DNA of 64,000 nucleotides from Pegoplata infirma. Its lineage: Eukaryota > Arthropoda > Insecta > Diptera > Anthomyiidae. The notes beneath the pieces are model-generated. The model had not been told where the DNA came from. It saw nothing but the letters and a program-made list of their open reading frames with translations, and did no database searches. Each line of letters starts with the position of its first letter. The stretch's first letter is position 1. Shown one piece after another: positions 1 to 10,018 of the stretch. The position numbers and the translations under genes are program-made. The stretch is from NCBI GenBank assembly GCA_963921195.1, contig OY992536.1, positions 238,178,023-238,242,022 of the forward strand. The letters run 5' to 3'.

Positions 1-1134
1 ATAAATAACCAATGTTTTTATTTTTTTTACCAAAGCAGTGTTAAAATATATCGACAAAAAACAGTGCAAATATACTTCTGAGCTAAAAATTATGTTCTGA
101 TGTGTTTTATAAAATTTTATGATAATTGTTTTCCTTGACAAAATTAACCCTCTAGCTCCCGTTTTAAGGGGTCGTTTTTGTCCTTTTTTAAAAGAAATAC
201 AAAAAAGTTTTTAAAAAATGGAAATTAGAGGGTTAAAATGTTCTACAAATATTTTCTGCATCAAATTTTACTAGAGGTCGTCAAAGCCAAAAAAGACATT
301 TGGACTATGTAAAATGCTAAAAAAATTATGTGCAAAAATTGTATGTGCAAATTTTACAACTTTACTTTTTTTTAGCCTTTTACATAGTCCAAATGTATTT
401 TTTGGCTTTGACGATCCCTAGTAAAATTTGATGCAGAAAATATTTGTAGAACATTTTAACCCTCTAACAGTCTTTTTTATAGACTTTTTTTGTATTTCTT
501 TTAAAAAAGGACAAAAATGACCCCGTAAAACGGGAGCTAAAGGGTTATTTGGTCAAAGAAAATAATCATCATACAATTTTATGAAACACATCAGAATATA
601 ATTTTTAGCTCAGAAGTATATTTGCACTGTTTTTTGTCGATATATTTTAACACTGCTTTGGTAAAAAAAAATAACAAACATTGAATTTTATACTTAACCC
701 TTTTTAAGCATTTTGCGCATGTGGCACAAACTTTGAACATTTGACAACCCCTAGTGAAATTTAATGGGGAAAGTATTTGTGGAACATTTTAACACTCTAA
801 ATGGACGTTTTATTATACTTCTGTGTTTAGGTTTTGAAAAAGGACTAAAATGACCCCTTTAAATGGCAGTTATAGGGTTAAAATGTTCTAAGAAAAGAAC
901 CGCCATACAATTTCACTGAAGACATCAAATCAAATTTTGAAGCTCAGATGAGTTTTTATTACAGTATTTTTGACGTTTTCCAAACGCCTTTGATAAAAAT
1001 GTAAAAAATTTAGTGGGCTATAAAAAAGAAATCCGAACTGACTTTGCAAAACCCTTTGGTCATTTTGTTCACTTGATGGTCTACTTTCATATGGCGTTGA
1101 AGCCATTGAGGCTCATTTTTCTTGTTGCACAGTG
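1..1134. mobile_element. Foldback element, TAA family, truncated by window edge
   Basis: Positions about 1-330 are the inverted copy of about 350-670. The sequence then runs on to a terminus GTTGCACAGTG at 1124-1134, followed by TAA. The same sequence forms the arms of the complete element at 56673-59132, so this is a second copy whose left part is cut by the window edge or internally deleted. It has no coding capacity. The palindrome and family match are seen directly; the left boundary is not visible. Confidence 0.75.
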
Positions 1135-1194
1135 TAATTGAACATAGGGTCAAAATAGCCCAACACGTACAAATTTCTTAATATACGTATATAT

Positions 1195-2600
1195 GGGCAT
1201 TCCATGCCAAATCGGACAATTTGAATTTTTTTTTTAGATTTTCCCAATTTGTTTACAGTTTTAAGTACTACCGATTAAAAATCGGTAGTTTGTTCCTTTA
1301 CTCAAACTTCTTTTATAGTGCCCTTAGAGCAACAAAATGTATGACCCACAATATTTTTTTAGTCCAAACAATATTTTTTTAGTCCAAACAATATTTTTTT
1401 AGTCCAAACATTTTCTCTGAACACTCCTACCCTCTATCTTTTACTGTTGGCGGTCCCCATACATTTTTTTTTATTTTTTTGTAAATTTGTTTTATTTAAT
1501 CAGCTTCTACCGGTCCAATGGTGCTTCCGAGAGGGGTCATTAGTGAGAACGACCCTCATTTATTTTTACCCTACAACATTTTTTTTAAACATACTTACGC
1601 CCTATCTCCACTCCCTAAGTAGGCTTCCATTCAAAATTACATTTTTATACAATTTGCTCCAACTGTTATTTGTATGGGAGCCTACTTAGGGAGTAGAGAT
1701 AAGGCGTAGTTATGTTTTAAAAAAATGTTGTAGGGTTAAAATAAATGGGGGTCGGTCTCACTAATGATCCCTCTCGGACGCACCATTGGACTGGTAGAAG
1801 CTGATTAAATAAAATAAATTTACAAAAAATAAAAAAAATTGTATGGGGGCCGCCTTAACAGATAAAGATAGAGGGTAGATAAGTTCAGAGAATATGTTTG
1901 GACTAAAAAAATATTGTGGGTCGGTCATACATTTTTTGTGGGTTGGTCATACATTTGCGGTTGGAGCAAATTTTAAAAAGTGTCGTTTTATGTGGGAGCC
2001 CGCTTAGAAATTGGAGATAGGGTATTAGTTTGATCTAAAGAAATGTTAAGACGTAAAAATTAGTGGGGTTGGTCTTATAAATGACCCCTCTATGGCGCAC
2101 CATTAGAGCAGTAGAAATGATTTTAAGATTGGAAAATTACAAAAAAAAAATTCAAAAAATTTTAAAAAATAGTAATAATCGTTATCCCACGATCCTCCTG
2201 GGCAAAAAATTTGTAGAATCAATAGAAGTTTTACACAAAAAAATTTAAAAAAAATCGAAGAGCACAAACATTTTCAAAAATGAGATTTTAAAACTTAAAA
2301 ATCGCATACTAGAGCTCTTTCAAGAATTTTTTGGGATTTTGTTTTATAAGTACGTAAAAAAATAAAAATTTTGAAAAAAATTGAAATTTGGACCATTATT
2401 GAAAAAGTTATGAGTGAAGAAATTTGAATAAAGGAACAAATAACCAATTTTTAAAAAATCGATATCTTTTGAACGGGTCACCAAAAAAATCTGAAAATTT
2501 ACCACGAAAAAGTTTTCGATGGGTACTAAAAACTGTAAACAAATTGGGAAAATCTAAAAAAAAAAAATTTCAAAGTGTTCGATTTAACATGGAATGCCCC
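1195..2600. mobile_element. Palindromic DNA element, GGGCATTCCATG termini (copy 1)
   Basis: The ends are inverted repeats: GGGCATTCCATG on the left and CATGGAATGCCCC on the right, both next to short AT runs. The body is a long inverted repeat centred near 1650; the left arm has lost several hundred bases relative to the copy at 6673-8500. The 1447-1689 reading frame is a by-product of the repeat. The target duplication cannot be defined because both flanks are ATATAT. Confidence 0.75.
1350..1410. repeat. 20-bp tandem repeat, 3 copies
   Basis: Three consecutive copies of a 20-base unit (ATATTTTTTTAGTCCAAACA) lie inside the palindromic element. The copy at 6673-8500 has a single unit, so this is a local expansion. 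Confidence 0.8.
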
Positions 2601-4219
2601 ATATATATTTTCTTTCGACTTTAATTAAACTTGACAAAAACAAAAAAATCGCAATAAATATTTCATTTTTAAATGCCTTTTTAATAAAACCCAAGATATC
2701 CCAAAATTTGGCTTTCGACCCGAATAAAAACCGGGTTGATATTGTTCTATTTTCCTTAAAGGTAAAGGGTTGAAGTTTGACAAAGTTCTAAATATTTTAT
2801 CAATCTAATTTTGTGAAATTTAAAAATATTTATTAAAATTTTTCTATATTAAAAAATATAAATAGGCATTTCCCTATTTCTATTTTTAAAAATGTCCTTT
2901 TTTTATATTATCCTCTCTTAGATTTGAACACCGGACTTATATTTTGTTAGGCTAATCGTCTAGCCATTTATCTATTTTGATGACATATTTCATTATATTT
3001 AAGAAAAGCTGCATGATTAAACTTGTCATCAAAATTGATGACAGCAAGTGATGAAACCGTTTCATCAATATGATGAAACATTTTTCCTTAAGTATACTTT
3101 TTTTTACTAACATTTAGTTCCGAATAAGCAACATTTTTTTCAGGCCTAGAAGAACGCCTCTGATATAAAATGTTGGGTTGTTTCCTTAGCAAATTATAAA
3201 TTTTAAAACATCTTAAATAAATTTCCACCGACTTCGAGGTCAATATTTTATAATCTATGTCAATTTAGTTTATATAATAACTCCACCTAAATTATAATTA
3301 AGTATTTAATTTTTGAACATGATCTTATTAACAATAAGTAGTATTATAACTTTATAAATATTAAATAATTCATATATAATTTCATAAAAAAATAGTAGTG
3401 TAATTAATTAAAAAAACAAAAACTTAAAACTCACCGAAAATAGAAAAAATAATCATAAAATTATTTCCTTTATTATTTTAACAAGATTCGTTGTTGCATT
3501 AATTTCTGAATTTTTTATATATTATTTTTTTTTTTTTGAAAATTTAATGATTAATTTGATTTAATCATAAAAATTTACTTTGTTGTTGGTTTTCTTTTTC
3601 AATAAAATATACACTGCTACAAAAACACAAAACAAAAAAACTGACTTTATTTAATCAAAGAAACACTCATGTAGAAAAAAAAAGTAAAGAATTATTATAC
3701 TTTATGGATTCCTTTATATAAATTATTACAAAAAAACCCCATGTGATTTATAGAACTTTTTTTTTAAATAAAGAAAAAAAAAAATTTTAAAACACAATTG
3801 GCAAAAAACAGAACAACGATAGCAAAAAAATGGGTAAAAAATGGTTAAAAAATGGTTAAAAAACACTAGTGTAGATACAGAATAGAAAAACAACAGGCAA
3901 ATACGCGTTTTTTTCGCTATGTTTCTTGGTAATTTTTTTTGTTTTATAGAAAAACTTTTTTGTTTAACCAATTCCCGTTAGAATTTGTTTGTTTATTAAG
4001 TTTTTTAATTCACCTTTTTTATTTAAATATTTCCAAATTTTTAATTTTTTATAATTTAATTTTTAATTTTATGATTTTTTACATCTATTGAAAAAATTTA
4101 TTGTAATTTTCTTTCAAGTTTTTTTTTTTTGTTGTATATTTTCTTCTTTGTTAATTGATTTTTTTTACTATAGTTTAAATAAAAACGCACTGCGCACCGT
4201 GCGCAGGTTATTTGTTAAG
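2601..4219. other. AT-rich stretch without recognised gene or repeat
   Basis: No convincing open frame is present; the 81-codon minus-strand frame at 3726-3971 lacks an ATG and is low complexity. A tRNA-like patch lies near 2925-2990 on the minus strand, with a box-B-like GTTCAAATC. If the minus-strand promoter at 4252 is real, this stretch would be its 5' UTR and first intron. Confidence 0.4.
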
Positions 4220-4258
4220 ATGACCAACGTGCTTAAACTCTCTCCGCGTACTGAACTT
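4220..4258 (-). promoter_or_regulatory. Candidate core promoter (initiator + DPE), minus strand
   Basis: On the minus strand TTCAGTA matches the arthropod initiator with A+1 at 4252. GGTCAT, a full match to the downstream promoter element RGWYVT, occupies exactly +28 to +33 (4225-4220). No TATA box is evident. The pair sits in a GC-rich island (about 4186-4290) in very AT-rich DNA, next to the palindromic GCGCACCGTGCGC. The transcript would run left, off the window. By rough estimate a chance match somewhere in a window of this size is possible, so confidence is moderate. Confidence 0.45.
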
Positions 4259-4750
4259 GGCCTCTGACGCCATCTTAACCATAAAGTCTTGTTAAAATAA
4301 TATACAAAAAACATTCCAGTGGATTACAAAAGAGTTTAAGCCATAATTAAACTGTTAAAAAGAGAGAGAGAGAGATAGAGAAAGATAGCGGGAATGACTA
4401 ATAAGAGAGGAAACATAAATATAAACAAAATAAGAATTAATAAGAAATACCAAAAATTTTAATCTTTTCTTTTAAAATATTTTTTAGAATATTAAAAATT
4501 TTAATGAATACTAAATTTATAATAATTAATATGTACCTATTAATTTGCGTGAATTTTAAAATTAATATTAATTTGTCTATTAAAAAATATTTTAAGAACT
4601 CAATACTATGTTTACAAGTGTTGACAAAATTGATACAAAAGTACCGAAATTTAAAAAAAGTTTCCATAAAAAAAATATTTCCTATTAGAAACATTTTTCG
4701 TATAAAAAAAAAATCAAAATATGAGATATTTTTCATTTAAAACAATTAAA

Positions 4751-6569
4751 ACAAGTAAGAAAGTTATAGTCGGTCAAGACCGACCATATGATACCCTACA
4801 CCAGTGCACTATGGCCGAAAAACCCCAAATCGCGGCAAAAACTATTTCCCGACAAGCTAGCCTCGCCAAATTTGGTATGCAGGGTTCTACTTTCGAAATA
4901 TTCGATTTGAGAAAAAATGGGCGGTCCACGCCCCCTTTTTCTAGTGGCCCGCCCATAAGGGGGATTTCCGAAAAAAATTAATACTCACAAAACTGTATTT
5001 AATTAAAATCTTCCTTTATAATTTGAAGTGTCTGACCGAATATTCGGTAGGAAAAAAGTACTATTCGGCCATTATTCGGCTTCGGTCACATTTTTGGACG
5101 AATATGGCCGAATACCGAATAATTGTTAAAAATTTGTACTCAATTGTTAAAAAACATATTCAAGTAGAAAAACACTTTTTTAGTGATAGTAATTTATTAA
5201 AAATATTATTATTTTGAGGAAATTACGTTTTGTAATAATATAAAAAAAAATAATTTTTTTGAGTGTACAATTTTTTTGAGTGTATAATTTTTTTTGAGTA
5301 TAATTTTTTTTTTGTTTGACAATAAAAAGTTTTTTGAATGAAAGAAACACTGTAAAATATTTTTGTAGCTTACCACTAAGATTTAAAGCGTTTTTAGTGT
5401 GTTTTTCAACACGTGAATTTGCGAAAAAAAAAAAACATCCAAAATTCACGTTTTTGCTAAAAACTCATTCGTTCGCACTCGTTCGCATACCATATTAATA
5501 TACAATAAAACCTGAGCTTTCTACGAAGATTTACATGTATAAAAATGTTTTAACAATTGTTAACATTTTAAGTTATACTCCACGAAAGACGATAAAACTT
5601 TTCACAATTTCACAAAAAATTACCCCTAAAAAAACTCCAAAATAACTACGAAATAAAATTTTTTTCAAAATATGTTAAGAATTCGTAAAAATACTCACCT
5701 CGAGTATTAAAATTCATATTCACAACATTTTTTTTAACCAAAATATATTTAAAAAAAAATATATATAGATTTATTAAAATTTAGTTGTTATAAAAACTGT
5801 ATACATTAGCAGCTGTTTACACATAGACAGTGTTGCCAACTATCATAACTTTTTTAAATTTTTTCTTACCAATATATTGGGAATTGGACACAATCAAAAA
5901 ATTTTTGCCGCCAAAATTGAAAATTCAGCCAAAGTGCAGTGTTTTCCGGAAAATAGGTCCCAAGTCCAAACATGGACCGATTGGATCTATCTTTTGTTAG
6001 ATCTTTATTTACTGTAGAATACACACACAGATCAAATTTTAGTGGAATTGGTCTATTTTTGCCAATAGACCGATTAAATTGAATATTGGTCGAAATTTTT
6101 ATATTGGGGACTAAGTCCAAAAATGTTCCAATTATATTCAGATTTGATAAGGTTACTAAAGTTGGAATGAATATTTGTGCGTATGAAATTTGATTACCTG
6201 TTAAATTTCAAAGCGATTCCTTTTATAATACGGTTATTAGAGTCATTTAAGCCTAATCCTAAGGGTTCGTTTGTATGGGGGCTAGGTCTTAGCATGGACC
6301 CATTTTTTCCAAATTCAATAGGCTTCGTCCTTGGGCCAAAATATGTTTAACCTTTAAATTTCAAGTCAATTGATTGAAAATTGCGACCTGTATCGTGCTT
6401 AAACCGATAGATGGACATACGGACGGACAGACCGACATCGCTAAATCGACTCAAAAAGTAACTCTGAGTCAATCGGTATACTTGAAGGTAGGTCTAGGGA
6501 CCAATATTTCGGGTAGTTACAAACATCAGCACAAACTCATTATACCACAGAGTGGTGTAGGGTATAAAA
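4751..6569 (-). mobile_element. INE-1/Helentron-like element, interrupted
   Basis: In reverse orientation it begins TTTATACCCTACACCAC (6569 side) and contains the core GTCCGTCTGTCCGTCCGTATG. It ends in a subterminal hairpin CGGTCTTGACCG followed by CTTACTTGT (4751 side). This layout is that of the non-coding Helentrons known as INE-1 or DINE-1 in Drosophila. It is split at 4807-5936 by a Transib-like insertion. Sister copies at 20937-21760 and 25131-26053 show the uninterrupted form. Confidence 0.7.
4807..5936. mobile_element. Transib-like non-autonomous transposon
   Basis: The ends are inverted: CACTATGGCCGAAAAA on the left and, reversed, CACTTTGGCTGAATTT on the right, with similarity continuing inward (GGCGGCAAAAA-type). 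It is flanked by a perfect 5-bp duplication, CAGTG at 4802-4806 and 5937-5941. Transib elements, relatives of the RAG1 recombinase, have termini of the CACWRTG type and 5-bp TSDs. At 1130 bp with no transposase frame it would depend on an enzyme encoded elsewhere. The inside contains ACCGAATATTCGG dyads. Confidence 0.75.
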
Positions 6570-6672
6570 AGTGAATAATTTGTCGTCACCATTTCCAAAA
6601 GCTTTTCTGAAACTAAGTAAGTCATTTACACCATTTCCATATTTATATCAAAAATTAAAAACAAATATATAT

Positions 6673-8500
6673 GGGGCATTCCATGTCAAATCGAACACTT
6701 TGAAATTTTTTTTTAGATTTCCCAATTTGTTTACCGTTTTAAGTACCCTTCGAAAACTCCTTCGAGGTAAATTTTTCAGATTTTTTTGATGACCCGCTTA
6801 AAAGATATCGAATTTTTAAAAATTGGTAGTTTGTTCCTTTACTCAAACTTCTTTTACTCATAACTTCTTCAATAATGGTCCAAATTTCAAATTTTTTTTT
6901 CAAAATTTTTGTTTTTTACGTACTTTTTAAAAAAAAAATCCCAAAAAATTCTTAAAAGCGCTCTAGTAAACGATTTTTACGTTTTAAAATTTAAATCTCA
7001 TTTTTGAAAATGTTTGTACTCTTTGATTTTTTTTAAATTTTTTTGTGTAACACATCTATCGATTCTACAAATTTTTTGCCCAGGAGCATCGTGGGATAAC
7101 GATTATTACTGTTTTTTAAAATTTTTTGAAAAAATTTTATTGTAATTTTCCAATCTTAAAATCATTTCTTCTGCTCCAATGGTGCGTCATAGAGGGGTCA
7201 TTTATAAGACCGACCCCCATTAATTTTAACGTCTTAACATTTCTTTGGAACAAACTAATACCCCATCTCCAATTTCTAAGGGGGCTCCCACACAAAACGA
7301 CATTTTTTTTAATTTGCTCCAACCGCTCTAAGTGCCCTATTAGTGCCCTTAGAGTAACAAAATGTTTCACCGACCCACAATATTTTTTTAGTCCAAACAT
7401 TTTCTCTGAACACACCTATCCTCTATCTCTAATTGTTAAGGCGGTCACCATACAATTTTTTTTATTTTTTGTAAATTTGTTTTATTTAATCAGCTTCTAC
7501 CGGTCCAATGGTACGTCCGAAAGGGGTCATTAGTGAGACCAACCCCCATTTATTTTTACCTTACAACATTTTTTTTAAAACATACCTACGCCCTATCTCC
7601 ACTCCCTAAGTAGGCTCCCATACAAATAACAGTTGGAGCAAATTTTATAAAAATTAATTTTGAATGAAAGCCTACTTAGGGAGTGGAGGTAGGGCTGTGG
7701 TATGTTTTACAAAAATGTTGGAGGGTAAAAATAAGTGGGGGTCGGTCTAACTGATGACCCCTGTCGGACGCACCATTGGACCGGTAGAAGCTGATTAAAT
7801 AAAACATTTTGTTGCTCTAAGGGCACTATGAGGGCAGTTGGAGCGGTTGGAGCATATTTTAAAAATGTCGTTTTTTGTGGGATCCCCCTTAGAAATTGGA
7901 GATAGGGTATTAGTTTGTTGCGAAGAAATGTTGAGACGTTAAAATTAATGGGGGTCGGTCTTATAAATGACCCCTCTATGACGCACCATTGGAGCAGTAG
8001 GAATGATTTTAAGATTGGAAAATTACAATAAAATTTTTTAAAAAAATTTTAAAAAATAGTATGAATCGTTATCCCACGATCCTCCTGGGCAAAAATTTTG
8101 TAGAATCGATAGAAGTCTTACACATAAAAAATTAAAAAAAAAAAAAACGAAGAGTACAAACATTTTCAAAAAAGATATGTAAATTTTTAAACTTAAAAAT
8201 CGCATACTAGAGCGCTTTTAAGAATTTTTTGGGATTTTTTTTAAAAAGTACTTAAAAAACAAAAATTTTGAAAGAAAAGAATTTAAATTTGGACCATTAT
8301 TGAAGAAGTTATGACTAAAAGAAGTTTGAGTAAAGGAACAAACTACCAATTTTTAAAAATTCAATATCTTTTGAACGGGTCATCAAAAAAATCTAAAAAT
8401 TTACCACGAAGGACTTTTCAAAGGGTACTAAAAACTGTAAACAAATTGGGAAAATCTAAAAAAAAAAAATCGAAATGTCCGATTTGACATGGAATGCCCC
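6673..8500. mobile_element. Near-complete palindromic element, GGGGCATTCCATG termini (copy 2)
   Basis: Both ends carry GGGGCATTCCATGTCAAATC in inverted orientation. The inverted repeat continues with few gaps to a centre near 7640, so each arm is about 900 bp. Flanks are (AT)n on both sides, which hides the TSD. The 7126-7533 reading frames arise from the repeat and are not genes. The superfamily is not recognised. Confidence 0.8.
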
Positions 8501-8514
8501 ATATATATTCATGA

Positions 8515-9150
8515 TCCTCAATTGATTTTAAGATGATCTAGCGATGTACGTCCGTCCCTCTGTCCGTCTTTCTGTCTGTTGAAACACCCTAAATTTTGAA
8601 AGACTTTACAGAGGCTCCTGAAATTTGAAATATATGTTGGACATTTACCAAGTCAGGTTGGTATTGCAATCCTGCGAAATCGGTCCAGTGGTTCAAATGT
8701 TATGAGCAAAAGACTGAATTTCGGCAAAGGTTTTTCGTGAATTTACGAGATAAAAAAAACGCAAACTTTCTAAGGATGCTGAAGCTTGGCATATATATTT
8801 TTCGTTCCCCTGGCCTGATTCGTATTGAATTTCAGCCAGAGGTTCAAAAGTTATTAGCAAAACCGTAAATTTCAGATTATTTTCAACTTAATTCACGTTA
8901 AACATATTTTAAAAACATTGGTAAGTCAAAAAAATAGTTTACAACGTATTTTTGTCACTCAAAAATATTTTTACACTAAAAAATACACTCGAAAAAAATT
9001 TTACACTCAAAAAAAAATTTACACTCAAAAAAAAATTTTGTAAATTATATTTTTTTTTTCAAAAATTACTAAAAAAAAAAGCTTTTTACACAAAAAATCT
9101 TTATCTGAAACATTTGTCGTATAAAAAAATCGCAGAATATGAGTTTTATT
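8515..9150. mobile_element. INE-1-like repeat fragment
   Basis: It contains the GTCCGTCCCTCTGTCCGTC core, followed by segments shared with the copy at 62403-62835, such as the hairpin-rich ACACTCAAAAAAAAATTT runs. The frame at 8952-9200 is a translation of these simple repeats. The ends are not defined. Confidence 0.5.
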
Positions 9151-9195
9151 TGAGAAGTTTTTCGTGTAGAATAAGTCTCAGTATCAGAGAAATGT

Positions 9196-9345
9196 TTTGA
9201 ATAGACAAAGCCTAAGACTCTGAGACATTTTTCTTAAAAAGAAATCCTTAGAATCTAATAAGGCATTTTTTGTATAGAAAAAGTTTCCGAATATGAGAAA
9301 AAGTCTCAGAATCTGAGAAAAAGTCTCATGTTCTGAAATACTTAT
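9196..9345. repeat. Relic of the TCTCAG...CTGAGA satellite
   Basis: Several degenerate copies of the dyad AGTCTCAGAATCTGAGA separated by A/T runs. It is the same family as the array at 26056-26937. Confidence 0.6.
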
Positions 9346-9550
9346 TAAAAATTCCATTACTGATGTATCATCCCCGTTCTTTAAATTATTTTAATGACTA
9401 AATGTACGACTTCCATTCTCTCTTGTCTCCCACTCTCCCTCTCTTTCAAACCAATTGGATTTTTTTTAATAATACAAAAATTCCAAAAAATTCCAATGTG
9501 TTGACTGTTTAATAAGCCTTGGTTATATGTTAAACCTTCCAGTTTTAACT

Positions 9551-9585
9551 TTAGTCAGTGGTGAGCATTTAAAGTGTTTGGACGT
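9551..9585 (+). promoter_or_regulatory. Candidate core promoter of the ABCG5-like gene
   Basis: TTAGTC fits a loose initiator with A+1 at 9553, and GGACGT, a full DPE match, then sits exactly at +28 to +33 (9580-9585). The overlapping stronger initiator TCAGTG (A at 9557) would put the DPE at +24, four bases off. It lies 466 bp upstream of the ATG, which suits a long 5' UTR. Sequence pattern only; no expression evidence. Confidence 0.35.
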
Positions 9586-10018
9586 ATAAATTTATGGTTA
9601 CGGGAAAACCACGTTTGATAGAGTTTTAAAAAAATATTCTCAATTTTCTTTTCTACACTCTATTCTTTGTTAAAAAAAAAGAAAACAGAAGAATAGAGAA
9701 AAACTAACAATAAGTAAGAGAGAGTGAAAGAGATCGTGAATAAGAATCAACAAGTTATTTAGTGTTTGTGTTTTTACATTGTATTAGTGTAGTACACCTG
9801 TGTAAATGTAGTGTAAAAAGAAAATTGTGGAAACAGAAGAAAAACAAAAAATTGTGTAAACAAAATAACCGCTAAAGTAATCAAAACAATAACAAATAAT
9901 ACCACCACCACTACAACAAAAACTACAACAACAACTACAACAACAACTACAACAAAAACATCATCAGTAATAGCAACAATATATATAATTGAAGAGTCAC
10001 GCTATATATAAAATTGAC
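9553..10018 (+). other. Probable 5' UTR of the ABCG5-like gene
   Basis: The DNA between the candidate start site and the ATG at 10019 holds a degenerate ACA/ACC trinucleotide run (about 9900-9965), common in fly leaders. The only upstream ATG noticed is followed at once by TAG. Extent is inferred. Confidence 0.4.

Noticed and set aside
7126..7533. 135-codon reading frame
   Set aside because: It lies in a palindromic element and its mirror appears on the opposite strand; no start context, no family similarity, composition follows the repeat.
9557..9585. TCAGTG as the ABCG5-like initiator
   Set aside because: The best DPE would then be at +24, not the required +28; the overlapping TTAGTC was preferred but remains uncertain.
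9989..10018. Upstream in-frame extension of ABCG5-like exon 1 starting at TTG
   Set aside because: TTG is an unlikely start in a fly gene; the first in-frame ATG is 10019.
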